64,000 bases of DNA from Ichthyophis bannanicus (GCA_033557465.1 CM066033.1:1308355519-1308419518); one strand, 5' to 3'. Positions 8,879 to 19,766 are shown, counted from the stretch's first letter. Made by a program: numbers and translations. The notes: a model not told the origin generated them from the letters alone.

Positions 8879-10168
8879 CTACACCCCGAGAATATTACAG
8901 AGTACTGCCTTACCAAAGGCACTATACCTGCAGCACTCACTCTCCAGGTAGTAGTCAGCTGTGAACAAATGATTTAAAGAACATGTGGCGGCCTTACAGA
9001 TCTCCATCACCGGCACTGAGCAGAGGTGGGCCACCAATGTGGCCATCACCCTCACGCGATGCGCTGTGATCCGGTGCTCAAGGGAGAAGCTAGCTCGCTC
9101 ATAGGCAAGGGCAATACAATCTGCCACCCAAGTGGACAGAGTTTGCTTAGTCACATGGAGCCCCATTCTACTGGGGTCATATGATACGAAAAGCTGAGGA
9201 GCTTTGTGATGGGCCTGAGTTCGCTGTAAGTAGGACAGAGCCCTTTTGCAATCCAGTGTATGAAGCACTAGTTCCTCCCTGCTGGAATGAGGTCACAGAA
9301 AGAAGGTGGGGAGGACCACCTCTTGGTTGAAGTGAAAATGAGATACCACCTTTGGGAGGAATTTGGGGTGTGTGTGGAGCACTACCCTGTTCTTGGAGAA
9401 CCGTGTATATGGTGGATCTGCTACCAGAGCCTGGAGTTTGTTCACTCTAGGAGCAGACGTGAGGGTCACCAAAAAAGCCACTTTCCATGAGAGGTATTGA
9501 AGATGACAAGTGGCCAGGGGCTCGAACGGTGGTTTGGTGAGCTGGGAGAGCACTATGTTGAGGTCCCACTCCGCTGCTGGCAGGCAGAGAGGGGGCTTGG
9601 ATAACAAGAGGCCCCGGAGGAACCTGGAAACCAGGGGCTGGCTTGAGAAGGGTTTGCCCTCTATAGGGTGGTGGTGGCACTGCTATGGCACTCAGGTGCA
9701 CCCTTACAGAGTTTGATTTCAACCTGGTGTGCAGCAGGTGTAGGAGATACTGAAGAATGAATTGCACCTGGCAAAAGAAGTTGTTCTCCTCCTTCTCTGC
9801 ACACCAGACAGAGAACCTTCACCACTTAAAGGCATATGTCCTTCTGGTGGAGGGTTTTCGGGAGGCCAGCAGGACCTCTTTGACTTCCTCAGAAGGAATG
9901 AAAGTGGCCACCGCTAACCATTCAATAGCCACGCTGTTAATGTCAGCAACCCCAGGTTGGGGTGCAGGAGGGAGCCCGCCTCCTGGGACTGGAGGTCCGG
10001 GGCCTGGTCCAGTGGGACTGGGAGTGCCACCAACTGGGAAAGCAGCAGAGGGAACCACGGTTGCTTGGGCCACCTGGGGGTGATCAGTATTACTGATGCC
10101 CTCTTGCTCTGGACCTTGAAGAGGGTCTTGGTGACTGGGGGGGAGGGGATCGGTGGAAATGCATAGAG
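8879..10168 (-). pseudogene. DIRS-A tyrosine recombinase, broken
   Basis: The minus strand encodes the recombinase that integrates DIRS circles. The N-terminal core-binding part is EVKEVLLASRKPSTRRTYAFKW (about 9819-9890). The catalytic part lies at 9293-9607, where TSAPRVNKLQAL replaces the usual TSARRVSELQAL, so the first catalytic arginine appears lost. A second part at 8879-9268 keeps the H-x-x-R motif AHRVR, but the usual ATW is ATC (AATCSLNHLF). Frameshifts between these blocks and the two lost active-site residues mark it as inactive. The CR1 insertion separates it from RT. Confidence 0.8.
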
Positions 10169-10932
10169 GAAAATTGCAAGAGGATCTTGATAAATTGGAA
10201 GACTGGGCATCAAAATGGCAGATAAAATTTAATGTGGACAAGTGCAAAGTTATGCACCTAGGGAAGAACAACCCAAACTATGGTTACACGATGCAAGGTT
10301 CCACATTAGGAACCACCACTCAGGAAAAAGATTTAGGCGTCATTGTGGATAACATGTTAAAACCCTCGGCCCAGTGTGCAGCGTCAGCCAAGAGAGCAAA
10401 TAGAATGCTAGGTATCATAAGGAAAGGAATGGAAAATAAAACAAAAGATATTATAATGCCTCTATACCGTTCCATGGTGAGACCGCACCTTGAATATTGT
10501 GTGCAATTCTGGTCGCCATATCTTAAAAAGGATATAGCGTTATTAGAAAAGGTTCAGAGAAGAGCCACCAAAATGGTAAAGGGGATGGAAGGATACTCCT
10601 ATGAAGAAAGTCTAAAAAGGTTAGGGCTCTTTAACCTGGAAAAGAGACGGCTGAGGGGAGATATGATAGAAGTCTATAAATTAATGAACGGAGTGGAACG
10701 GGTAAATGTAGATCGACTGTTTACGTTATCAGAATATAGAAAGACTAGGGGACATGCAATGAAGCTACAGGGTAAACTATTTAAGACTAATAAAAGAAAA
10801 TATTTTTTCACTCAACGTGTAATCAAACTCTGGAATTTGTTACCGGAGGATGTAGTAAAGGCTGTTAATGTAGCTGGGTTTAAAAAAGGTTTGGACAAGT
10901 TCCTGGAGGAAAGGTCCATAAACCATTATTAA
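10169..10932 (+). CDS. CR1-type LINE RT C-terminal part (5' partial, open)
   Basis: About 253 codons are open, starting in the post-palm region: [20 protein letters not shown], then [50 protein letters not shown] and the C-terminal [20 protein letters not shown] ... [13 protein letters not shown]. The YADD box is missing because of 5' truncation, so there is no catalytic centre. The first residues of the longer open frame (from 10153) come from the DIRS host sequence. The clean frame suggests the insertion is younger than the decay of DIRS-A. Confidence 0.85.
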
Positions 10933-11097
10933 GAAGGGACCCAGGATATCAATGCTTGACCTAGTACAGGCACTGCGGAACCTGTGTCTTTTGGGGAAAC
11001 TGCTAGGTACGTATGACCTAGATTGGCCACTGTTGGAAACAGGATACTGGGCTTGATGGACCTTGGTCTGACCCAGTATGGCATATCTTATGTTCTT
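10169..11097 (+). mobile_element. CR1-type LINE 3' fragment inserted in DIRS-A
   Basis: A plus-strand, 5'-truncated CR1 flanked by the six-base duplication ATAGAG (10163-10168 and 11098-11103). Removing it reconnects the DIRS text GGTGGAAATGCATAGAG to TAGGCCTGACC. The 3' end carries the CR1 tail GGACCTTGGTCTGACCCAGT followed by ATGTTCTTAT. Confidence 0.85.
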
Positions 11098-11103
11098 ATA
11101 GAG

Positions 11104-12720
11104 TAGGCCTGACCACGGGATCAAGGAGGTGTCTTTCGCCACTCTCCCTGGATGCAGTTGGCGTGAGCAAAAGCGAGGTAGCTGTGCGTTGTCTGGGGAG
11201 GTGAAGAGGTCTATCACAGGCCTGACCCAGCAGTGGAAGAGTTTCTTTGTTATCCTGGGGTTCAAACACCACTTGTGTGGGTGAAGGACTTTGTTTAGCC
11301 TTTCAGCTAAGCAGTTGTCCTGGCCTGGCAGGTACACTGCTCGTAGGAGCATTCCGTTGCACACTGCAAAGGAGAGGAGGGCTACCGCCTCTTGGCAGAG
11401 AGAGTACGAGCCCGTGCCTCCCTGATTGTTGATGTAAAACATGGCAACCTGGTTGTCTGTCTGGATCAACTCATGTCGGTGCTGCGGGTGATGGCGAAAC
11501 ACTCGCAGAGCCAAGAAGATTGCCCTGAGTTCTGGAGGTTGATCTGTAAGAGGGACTCCTCCTGGGACCAGCTGCCTTGCGTGCGGTGGTCCAGCAATGC
11601 GCTCCCCAACCCAGGAGGGAGACGTATGTTGTGTGGATCCTCTGCGGTGTGGGTGCTTGGAAAGGCATGCCCGCCTGGAGGTGGTGCAAGTTTTGCCACC
11701 AGGTGAGGGACTTCGCCAAGTGGCGAGTGACCGTGACCCTGTCTCGTAGCTGTGAACGGAGACACCATTGGGCTGTCTGCATGTGCAAGTGGACTAATGG
11801 TGTGACATGAACAGTTGAGGCCATGTGGCCTAATAGGCAGAGGAGGCGGTGAGCCGGTAATGACCGGTGGTGTTGAACCTCCTCTGCCAGTTTTATGAGG
11901 CAGTCTTCCCTTTCTCTTGGGAGGATGGCCTTGACTTGCAATGTGTTCCAACTGCGCCCTATAAACTCCAGATTTTGGACTGGAGAGAGATGGGATTTGT
12001 GGTAGTTGATGACAAATACCAGGTGCTGCAGTAGGAGGGTTGTTCTCCCTGTGGCTTGATTGACCTCTGAGGCCGAACCCCCTCTAGTTAGCCTGTCATC
12101 CAGGTATGGGAAGACAAAATCTCCCTGTAGGCGCAGGTGGGCAGCTATCATTGCCAAGGATTTGGTAAAAACTCTTGGTGAGGAGGACAGGCCGAAGGGC
12201 CGCACTCTATACTGGTAGTGCCCTCCTCCCACTACAAACAATAGGTACTGCCTGTGGGAGGGGTGGATTAGGATGTGTGTGTGTATGCATCCTTTAGATC
12301 CAAGGAGCACAGCCAATTTCCCTGGTGGAGGTATGGCAGCAGTGTCCCAAGGGAAAGCATCTTGAATTTTTCTCTCACCAGAAACTTGTTTAAGTTTCTC
12401 AGGTCCCTGAGCAGACCTGCAAGCTCTGAGAGCAGAAGGGTCTGGTGAAGAAGAGGTCGCACAGGCTCTCCTGGGAAGAACTTGGGTGGTAACTGCTGTA
12501 AGCAGAGGAGGTATCCCTCCTTTACCACCTGCAGCACCCACTGGTCTGAGGTGACCTCGGCCCATCAGTGTGCAAAGAGTGCCAGGCAGCCCCCCCTGTG
12601 GGCTGGTGAAGGTCTCCCAGGGGAGGCGAGACCCTGCCTTGGGAGTCAAAAGCTCCATCCTTGTTGGGCTGGGGCTTCCTTATCCCTGTCTCTTGGGGTG
12701 AAAACCCTGTTGCTGGCCTG
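11104..12720 (-). pseudogene. DIRS-A reverse transcriptase-RNase H, broken
   Basis: On the minus strand the RT blocks NLNKFLVREKFKMLSLG and LCSLDLKDAYTH (near 12260-12310) are followed by VRPFGLSSSPRVFTKSLA and FPYLDDRL, where the box keeps YLDD. RNase H remnants include QTDNQVAMFYINNQGG and NCLAERLN (11290-11460), so LAERLN replaces the usual LADKLSR and its aspartate. A frameshift near 11470-11580 and a deletion around 12400 break the frame. Members of this family normally carry RT and RNase H as one chain of about 640 residues. Confidence 0.8.
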
Positions 12721-14475
12721 AGAAGGGCTGGTAGCAGTGGCCCTACTGGAAATGCCCCTTTTCCACAAGGGTTTCTTATGGGGAAAGGAAGAAGTCTTTT
12801 TTGAGAGCCTCTGCCGGGTCACCACCTCGGCTTCTATCTCGGCCGCCTTGTCGGCCATGGGTTTGCCGAACAGGTTCTCCCTGGTGAAGAGGACGTCGAG
12901 CAGCTTGTCCTGGACCCAATGCTCGAGGTCCGATGACTGTAGCCAGGCCTGGCATCGAACCCCGATGCCTGATGCTGCTACTCGAACTGCTGACTGGAAT
13001 CCATTGTAGGCTACTTGGGAGAAGACCTTTGAACAGTCCTTGATCCAGGTGGTTAGGGCCTGGAACATTGAAGAGGTTCTCCGACTATCCCTGATGAGAA
13101 CCCAGACAACTCCTCGGTTAAGACCTTCAAATACAACTCATAGACCTGGATTGGACATCCCAGCATCGAGCCCTGGTAGCACTTGTGCTGAAGGGCATCA
13201 AGGGCTCTAGCATCCCTCCTAGAGGGGACAGAAGAGTAATTCTTCTGGCTTTTGAGTTTTTGCATGATTGACTCAACAACTATGGCGTTATGTGGGAATT
13301 GGGGCTTATGAAACCCTGGCCCTTTCCGAATGTGGTATATGGCATCGAGGCATCGGCTGAACAATGGTAGTGATGCCGGGGTCTCCCACATTCTCAAATG
13401 TAGCTGCTTGAGGATCGGCTGCACTGGCACAATGAGCGTTTCCTTGGGTGGAGACTCAAACTGGAAGATCTCCAGTTCCTCAGTGCAGGGGTCCTCCTCT
13501 GCTTCGGTTTGTACCAAGAGGGCTTGGACCATATCTCTAACAAAGTCATGGAAGACCACGTACTCCGGAGGAGAATGGCGCTGAGGCACTGGGGGAGAGG
13601 GGTCTGAGGGGATGTCTCAGTGCTGTCTGGGTTCCGAGGAGGCCTCGTCATCTGTTTCCCACTCGGAATTGAGGGGAGACGATGAGTGTGAGGCCTTGTG
13701 GCTCCGTGCCTCAAGGCCTGGGCTGAAAGGCTGGGGTCCCCCCCAGAAGACCTGGAGTCTGAGTCTTGGAAACTCGCCAGGGAGGATCGGATTCCTGAGG
13801 AACTGGACCGGGACCTCAAGGGCTTACCCGAGGTCAGTGGCGCTCTGAGCTTGGCTCAACAACCAGGGACTCCCTCGCAGTCAGGGGAGTGGTCATCGGG
13901 GCAGATGATGCAGATGAGCCAGACATCATTGCCTGCTGTAGCAGTGATATTCTGCTCCATGGCTGCCATTCTGGTTTTAAAGCTTTTGGCGCAGGAACAG
14001 AGGATTTCGGGCCTGGCGCCGGCACTCTTGTGACTGTATCCTCGATGAGGACTATGGCTTTGAGGAATCTCGCACGGTCTCCGCCGGTCAAGGAATCCTT
14101 CTTGAGGACCTTGGTGGGACATTTCTCAGAGTCACCCGAGTCCCTCCGACTCATTTTACTGGGTTTCCCCAGTGTAACCTCGATGGGCTTCGAGGACCTT
14201 TTCTTCTTACGCTTCAGAGGACTCTCGAGCCTCACGAGAGGTGCTGGGCTTGGAACTTGGTGTCGGGGTGGCCAGTGCCATCGGACCTTGGGAACAGCCT
14301 CTCCTGCAATTCTGACCTCTTTTTATTGGTTTTAGACATCATGGCCTGGCACAGGTCATAAGTGATGCTATCATGGTCCAGTCCCAGCAGTGTAAGCAGC
14401 AGTCATGGGTGTCGGTGACAGACATGGTTTGACTGCAGCCGTCACATTTTTTTAATCCACCGGGAGACATGGTGG
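12646..14475 (-). pseudogene. DIRS-A Gag-like protein, broken
   Basis: The N-terminus shows a Cys/His cluster (CDGCSQTMSVTDTHDCCLHC, near 14400-14460). The central conserved region is FVRDMVQALLV, TLIVPVQPILKQLHLRMWET, ALDALQHKCYQGSMLG and AWLQSSDLEHWVQDKLLDV. Frameshifts near 13050, 13590 and 13830 split the reading frame. By position and comparison with DIRS-C it is the nucleocapsid-type ORF1 product. No known structural family is recognisable beyond the Cys/His cluster. Confidence 0.7.
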
Positions 14476-14711
14476 GTGACACCCGGCTAGGGTCGACGAC
14501 CCCCAAGCGAAAAATGGTGCGTACGCCGATCGAGACAAGCCTCGATGAAAAAAAGGGGAAAAGAGCCAAGAACAGCGCCGGACTCGGTGCTCGAAACGGG
14601 AAGAGGAACCGGTACGCAAACCAGGAAAAGCTAATTTTGTTAAGGATTTAGCAAGGATTTTTTCCGGGGAAACTGGATGTGAGTCTGTTGGGCTCCGCGG
14701 AAAAAGGAGAC

Positions 14712-14869
14712 TGAGCAAGATGGCACCCTTGGGCGGGAAGGGGACCACACATGGGTGGGTAGCATTCTCAAAGGCTTTCTTTGAAAGCTGGCGAAATGCT
14801 CCACGCGGGCTCCATCGGAGCCGACATCACCCATTTGTGAGGACTGAATTCCTGCTTGTTCCTGGAGAA
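14712..14869 (-). repeat. DIRS-A right inverted terminal repeat
   Basis: Reverse complement of the left repeat: AAGATGGCACCCTTGGGCGG, AGGCTTTCTTTGAAAGCTGG, ATCGGAGCCGACATCACCCA, ending CTTGTTCCTGGAGAA. Confidence 0.8.
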
Positions 14870-14928
14870 AAGTATTTTACCACGTCTCTTGACATTTTTC
14901 TTACAAGAAGCAAGGGGAAAATCAATAC

Positions 14929-14979
14929 CTTTGTTTTTCTAGTGGAGGTTCCTGGCACATCAGCATCTTTCTCTTCTTC
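14929..14979 (-). CDS. Candidate host exon, 51 nt (minus strand)
   Basis: On the minus strand a pyrimidine-rich acceptor (CTGCCTTTTTGTTAAAAG) precedes 17 codons, EEEKDADVPGTSTRKTK, followed by a GTATTG donor. It starts and ends in phase 0. The candidate exon at 34955-35030, upstream on the same strand, ends in phase 0 with an acidic run (VLSDSEEE), so the two would join in frame into one longer acidic stretch. I do not recognise the protein. This is a short block without sequence comparison, so it may be chance. The flanks (14870-14928 and 14980-15276) look like ordinary intron sequence. Confidence 0.3.
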
Positions 14980-15276
14980 CTTTTAACAAAAAGGCAGGAG
15001 TTACACAGAATACGGTGCTGTGATGCCTATGCAATGTAAAACATTACTATCAACCATGCGGTAAAACTCGTGGGTTTTGTGAAATAGTTTTAGAGAAAGT
15101 AAGTCTATAGAATAAATTTTGTATTTTTGTAAACAATCACGGAAGACATTTTTCCTCAGATACAAAATTACTTTTTGATGTTAACAAACTGTTGTATATG
15201 TTTTATAATTTCAGGATATCAGAATGGTTATCCGCTCATAATGATTTGTAATCAGTTGTAGCAGCTTATAAAGTAA

Positions 15277-15665
15277 GGGCCCGATATTCAATGGCAGTGG
15301 CTAGCTGTTGCTGCTGCTTAACATTAGACCTGGATATTCAATACTGGAGCTATATCTGGGCCCCGGGAGTGAATATCTGGGTTGCCCAGAATGCAGTGAA
15401 GCTAACTGGGAAACGGCGATATTCATCTGCTGCTTGGTTAGCTTCAGTGGCAAAATTTAAGGCCGCCTTTACAGAGCCTGACTTTCGCAGCTTAGCCATA
15501 ACTTGGCAATGGCTCAATATCACTGCTGCCCGGTTATCGCTAGGTGCCGCCCCTGGAACACCCTGATACTAACTGGTTAGCATCGGCGCATAGCAGAAGT
15601 GGTACCTGCGGATATTCCGCGGCACTGTCTGTGTTAGTGCCGCTGAATATTCTGGACAAGGGGAT
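15277..15665. repeat. MITE-like repeat with imperfect terminal inverted repeats
   Basis: The left edge (GGGCCCGATATTCAATGGCA) and right edge (GTGCCGCTGAATATTCTGG) are imperfect inverted copies, and the interior repeats GATATTC and GGATATTC motifs. It is about 390 bases long with no credible ORF. I cannot assign a superfamily. The sequence from 15666 to 16170 holds nothing I recognise. Confidence 0.35.
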
Positions 15666-16169
15666 TACCTTGGTTAGCAGGTCTGCTAACCGTGTTAATC
15701 CCTTTGTTTTTAAATAAATTGCTCTATGTTTTAAATAAAAGAAATAAACTCTATCCTCAATGAATTTGTAGGAGAGAAAAACTGTGAAGACAACAAAAAA
15801 GTATCCTTTATATTTAGTAAATGTGAATAATACTATACTACATATATAGGGCTGCCAAATGGCTCCAGATTTGCCCAGTGGGATTGATCCAGTTCTGGGT
15901 TTACCCCATTGCAAACATGAACTTGTAATCTTGCTTTTCTTTCCCTGCATGCAATAGTGTAAACCTGGAACTGGATCAACCCTGGAACCAGTGAGCAACC
16001 ATAATTATATCTAAGATTGGTCACTCTTTGAAAGCCTTACAAAAAAGTGAGCTAACTAGTGGCTTCCACCTATCAAAGCCAAACTCTATGAGCCAGGAGA
16101 ACACTTCCTTGTTGAGTCACTGCTATCATATTACATATTAAACAAAACAAATATATAAACAAAGTTGCT

Positions 16170-16425
16170 TAACTTCAATGGCTGTTTTTCATAGACAGCA
16201 GAATAATCAGTCACACAAGTGGAACATGCCAACTTAGTGCATCATATTTCTTGCAAAGCTTTCTGGGCATGCATAGGGCTTCCCATGTGGACCACTAAAA
16301 TCCTACGACAGCTTAAATTAATCAACTTCAAAACAGGAGGCAGGAGGGCATTAGTGACTGATTATCCTGCTGTCTACAGAGAATATCTGCTATAAATAAG
16401 GAACTTAGTTTACTACTACTATTAC
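16170..16425. repeat. DIRS end remnant (ITR plus ICR-like inversion)
   Basis: CATAGACAGCAGAATAATCA (near 16191) reappears inverted as TGATTATCCTGCTGTCTA (near 16358), followed by CAGAGAATATCTGC and ATAAATAAGGAAC. The layout, an ITR then a mirrored end about 180 bases on, matches the left ITR-ICR spacing of the intact DIRS copies, but no coding part follows. Confidence 0.4.
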
Positions 16426-16633
16426 CACTGTGAAACAGCTACACAAGTGGAAACCTCTATCTAAGTGTTGTATTCCAACAAAAAAGGGGAAAATAATGAA
16501 CCATCAATGTGTGGAAAAACATAATTTTGAGGGGCAAGCCCCTTAACAATCTATCTAATCTGCTGTGTATGTGTATAGGTTCTTTTGTCTGTCAAGCTTC
16601 AAAAATCATATTAGTCCTGACTTTTCATGGTCA

Positions 16634-16693
16634 TGGCTTAAAGGTGGCACAGAGTGGCTTAAAGGTGGCACAGAGTGACTTAAAGGTGGCACG
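16634..16693 (+). repeat. Minisatellite, 21 bp x 3
   Basis: Three near-identical units of GGCTTAAAGGTGGCACAGAGT lie in tandem; the third differs at two sites. It is not part of a recognised element. Confidence 0.85.
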
Positions 16694-16716
16694 TCGCATG
16701 ATTGCAGGTTTCCAGA

Positions 16717-17815
16717 AAGCATAGTTGCTTATCTGTAATGGGGGTTCTCCGTATACACCAGGGGTATGTAGCCTGTGTGCTCAGCTCTCCCCAAGCTCAG
16801 AGAAGTCCTTTGGACTTCTTTGAACATGGGTGCCGCTTCTTGCCTTGCTGTACCACTCTGAGTTACCTCACTTGGTTTCAAAGCAGGCAAGCGCAGCATT
16901 AAAAAAACCCAAAACACTCAGAGCGGGCCACCAAAAGTAAACCAACGGAGATTCAAAAAGGAGCAGAAGAAGTGAGACAGCTGCGACATATCAAATGTTA
17001 TGTCTTGCCTTCAGAAGAATGATTGTAGAAATGGCGAGAGAGTTGTATGTTCTTTGTGAGGGGACAGCGGGCAGGTGAGTGTGGCTGCATACCCCTGCTG
17101 TATACGGAGAACCTCCGTTACAGGTAAGCAACTATGTTTTCACTGGATACAAGCAAAGGGATTCAGGAAAACTCTAGGTGTGTCCAAAGCTGAGAGCTGT
17201 TTGAAAGTTCATCAATATGTGTGGTCTGAAGGAAAACTGGGAGGTGGAGAGTTTAGGCAAAGAGATTCCGCAGTACAGCCTGGCCAAAGGCCAAGTCAGT
17301 GGCTGAAGAACAATCCAAGCTGTAGTGTTTTGTGAAGGTATGAACAGATGACCATGTGGCAGCTTTGCAGATATTTTGCGGAGGAATAGCAGCTAGATTA
17401 GCCACCGTAGCTGCTGTCGCACAAAGGCAGTAGGGATCTACCTGCCTTGGGGGGCAGGGGGTGGGGGAAGGCCCGCCTGAAGATAAAAAGAAATACAGTC
17501 TGCTATCCAGGAGGAGATGGTTTGCTTAGAGGCAGATCTGCCTGGATTGTTTGGGTTAAAAATGGCAAAAAGGTTGAGAAGACTGATGAAGCTGTTTGGT
17601 TGCTTGGAGGTAGTAAAGCAAAGCTCGTTTGCAATCCAAAAAAATGTTATTGCTTGTTCTGGAGAATTCAACTTTGCCTCTGGGAAGAAGGCAGGAAGCA
17701 CTATGGATTAGTTGAGGTGGAAACTGGAGACAGCCTTTGGATGAAACTTAGGATGGGTAATGTCGGCACGCCTCCCTGGTGGCCAGTGGACACCAGGGCA
17801 GGTGGGACATAAAAA
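16717..17815 (-). mobile_element. DIRS-B: truncated DIRS element (recombinase end only)
   Basis: The left terminal repeat starts at AAGCATAGTTGCTTA (16717). An ICR lies at about 17085-17170 (CCCTGCTGTATACGGAGAAC, then CAGGTAAGCAACTATG, then the other end, CACTGGATACAAGCAAAGGG). The last part of a recombinase gene follows on the minus strand (17300-17815). Everything from there to the right end is missing. The end sequences differ from lineage 1 but resemble the right end of DIRS-D near 34610-34650. Confidence 0.65.
17320..17815 (-). pseudogene. DIRS-B tyrosine recombinase C-terminal remnant
   Basis: Minus-strand blocks SASKQTISSWIADCISF (near 17490-17540) and a following frame with AAIPPQNICKAATWSSVHTF (near 17340-17400) match the C-terminal recombinase region of DIRS-C and DIRS-I. 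The tract around the H-x-x-R motif is damaged and the frame shifts near 17440. There is no N-terminal half. It was probably removed when the element was truncated at about 17815. Confidence 0.6.
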
Positions 17816-17819
17816 TTTT

Positions 17820-18196
17820 AATATTAAGATAGGAGAGTCTTTTAAGGGCCAAAAGGCACTTGGTCCTTGTAGTTTTTAGCTCCAATCTTTAAAGAAACCA
17901 TTAAAGCAGAGTGGTGGGAAAAAGAAGGCTTTTATTCCCTTTACACAGTGGTTCCAATTGTTGGGTTACAACTCAAAGTAAATGTCCTTAATTCAGGTAA
18001 GAAAGAAAACTCAGGGTTTAAAGCAAAACTGTTGAATTTCACAGGAATAGCAGTGCTTAGTCAATTAAAGAATGCTCGGTTGGCAATTCAAGCAATTCAC
18101 AAGTCTGGCAAAGACTCTATGCTACCAGAAACACAGAGTACAATCCATTTCCTGGTCTGATAATTCTCCTGCCAGTTCCACTTGCATTGGCTCATA
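17820..18196 (-). repeat. LTR-like sequence, left part (split by DIRS-C)
   Basis: A non-coding stretch with a minus-strand AATAAA signal (in AAGGGAATAAAAGCC, near 17928). It appears to continue at 23962-24650 after DIRS-C. Joining across DIRS-C gives GGCTCATAAATCAGATATG with no duplication. The LTR identity is inferred from its resemblance in layout to the insert at 40294-41929 and is weak. Confidence 0.3.
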
Positions 18197-18384
18197 AAGC
18201 GTAGTTACTCACCTGTAACAGGTGTTCTCCAGGAGCAGCAGGAATCAGTCCTCACATATGGGTGACGTCGGCGCCGACGGAGCCCTCGCGGAGCAATTTT
18301 CCCCAGCTTTCAAAGAAAGCCTTTGGGAATTGCAGCGCGCATGCGCGGTCGCCTTCCCGCCCAAGGGTGCCATCTTAGCCAGTC
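18197..18384 (+). repeat. DIRS-C left inverted terminal repeat
   Basis: From GGAATCAGTCCTCACATATG to CATCTTAGCCAGTC it mirrors 23800-23941 almost base for base. It contains three palindromic blocks: GTCGGCGCCGAC, CTTTCAAAGAAAG and GCGCATGCGC. The outer 44 bases (GTAGTTACTCACCTGTAACA...) are mirrored in the ICR only. Confidence 0.9.
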
Positions 18385-18468
18385 AGATGACACAGCTAGA
18401 AAAGACAGCATAAAAATTTGCAAAAAAACTAAAGCAGATGATTGCAACTCCAAGGGGAGGAGGGAGGG

Positions 18469-18569
18469 TTGTGAGGACTGATTCCTGCTGCTCCTGGAGA
18501 ACACCTGTTACAGGTGAGTAACTAAGCTTTCTCCAGGACCAAGCAGGAAGTCAGTCCTCACATATGGGA
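18469..18569 (-). repeat. DIRS-C internal complementary region
   Basis: GTGAGGACTGATTCCTGCTG ... CAGGTGAGTAACTA equals the inverted left end. It is joined at GCTTT to CTCCAGGACCAAGCAGGAAG ... CACATATGGG, the inverted right end. It sits between the recombinase stop and the left ITR, the standard DIRS position. Confidence 0.88.
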
Positions 18570-18704
18570 CTCCCAAGCTTAAGGCTACCGGAGACCATAA
18601 GCACAAAAATGAGCTCCCTCTAGCTCAGCAGCACAGAAGGAAGGAATCTTCGCTGAATTATTACCCACCGGTAGCCCACATCCGGGATGGAGGGTAGGAG
18701 TTGC

Positions 18705-19766
18705 TCAAACCTCAAAGAGATTACGGAGGACTGCCTGTCCGAAAGCACTGTCCCTGCGGGACTCCCTCTCGAGACAGTAATGGACCGCAAAAGTCTGGCT
18801 CGAAGACCAAGTAGCGGCCCGGCAGATGTCTGCCAGCGGAACAGAGCGGAGGTAAGCCACTGACGTAGCCTTTGCCCGAACGCAATGAGCCGTGACTCGA
18901 CCTTCCAAGGAGAGTCCGGCTGCCCCATAAGCCCAAGTGATACAGTCCGCAACCCAGATGGACAGAGTACGCTTGGAGACCGGGAGTCCCAATTTATTGG
19001 GATCAAAAGACACAAAAAGCTGCGCAGCTTTACGGTGCTCCCGCGTACGGTCAAGGTAGAAGTTCAATGCCCTTCTACAGTCCAGGGTATGGAGGACCAT
19101 TTCAGCTCGGCTGGAGTGTGGTCTGGGAAAGAAGGTCGGAAGTACCACCTCCTGATTGATGTGAAAAGGGGAGACCACTTTTGGAAGAAATTTTGGGTGA
19201 GTCCGTAGGACTACCCTATTTTTGTAGAACCGAGTGTAAGGGGGATCAGACACGAGGGCCTGCAATTCACTCACGCGTCTAGCGGAAGTGAGGGCTATCA
19301 AGAACAATGTTTTCCAAGAAAGAAAACGGAGAGAACAGGTAGCCATAGGTTCAAAAGGCGGACAGGTGATCCGCTGCAAAACCACATTCAGATCCCAGTC
19401 AGGCGCTGGCGGGCGCAGAGGTGGTTTAAGTAGAAGGAGACCTCGGAGAAACCTCGCTACGAGAGGGTCGCTGGAAAGAGGTCTGCCGTCCACCGGCACA
19501 TGATGTGCTGAAAGAGCACTGAGGTGAACTTTGACGGAGTTGGACTTAAGTCCCAGATTAGAGAGGTATAGCAAGTACTGCAAGATCACCGACACCGGGC
19601 AGGAGAAGGGATCCTGGGACTGTTGGGTACACCAAACGGAAAAGAGACGCCATTTAAGGGCGTAGCATTTGCGGGTAGAAGGTCGCCGAGAAGCTAGGAC
19701 GACCTCTTCCACCTCTGCCGGCAGGAGAAGGGGAGCAAGGACTACCCTCTCAGCAGCCAGGCCATT
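18705..19766 (-). CDS. DIRS-C tyrosine recombinase (integrase)
   Basis: About 353 codons are open on the minus strand and encode the enzyme that inserts the circular DIRS DNA by site-specific recombination instead of by a DDE integrase. An N-terminal helical core-binding region (EVEEVVLASRRPSTRKCYA, residues about 18-36; SVKVHLSALSAHHV) precedes the catalytic domain. The expected active-site residues are visible: R in SARRVSEL (about 163), H-x-x-R in TAHCVRAK (294-297), W in AATWSS (320) and Y in AVHYCL (330). The gene overlaps the RT stop by about 25 nt in the -1 frame; no clear ATG marks its start, so its mode of translation is unclear. The open frame extends upstream to 21227, but that part is a shadow of the RT gene. 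Confidence 0.88.
   Translation of the reverse strand, partial: NGLAAERVVLAPLLLPAEVEEVVLASRRPSTRKCYALKWRLFSVWCTQQSQDPFSCPVSVILQYLLYLSNLGLKSNSVKVHLSALSAHHVPVDGRPLSSDPLVARFLRGLLLLKPPLRPPAPDWDLNVVLQRITCPPFEPMATCSLRFLSWKTLFLIALTSARRVSELQALVSDPPYTRFYKNRVVLRTHPKFLPKVVSPFHINQEVVLPTFFPRPHSSRAEMVLHTLDCRRALNFYLDRTREHRKAAQLFVSFDPNKLGLPVSKRTLSIWVADCITWAYGAAGLSLEGRVTAHCVRAKATSVAYLRSVPLADICRAATWSSSQTFAVHYCLERESRRDSAFGQAVLRNLFEV

Larger units (their letters stand above)
8346..14869 (-). mobile_element. DIRS-A: decayed DIRS-type retrotransposon, lineage 1
   Basis: It has inverted terminal repeats (8346-8545 and about 14712-14869), an internal complementary region at 8601-8700, and the minus-strand gene order Gag (12646-14475), RT-RNase H (11104-12720), tyrosine recombinase (8879-10168). 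A plus-strand CR1 fragment (10169-11097) sits between the recombinase and RT. Many frameshifts mean it is not autonomous. Its closest relative here is DIRS-C. Confidence 0.85.
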
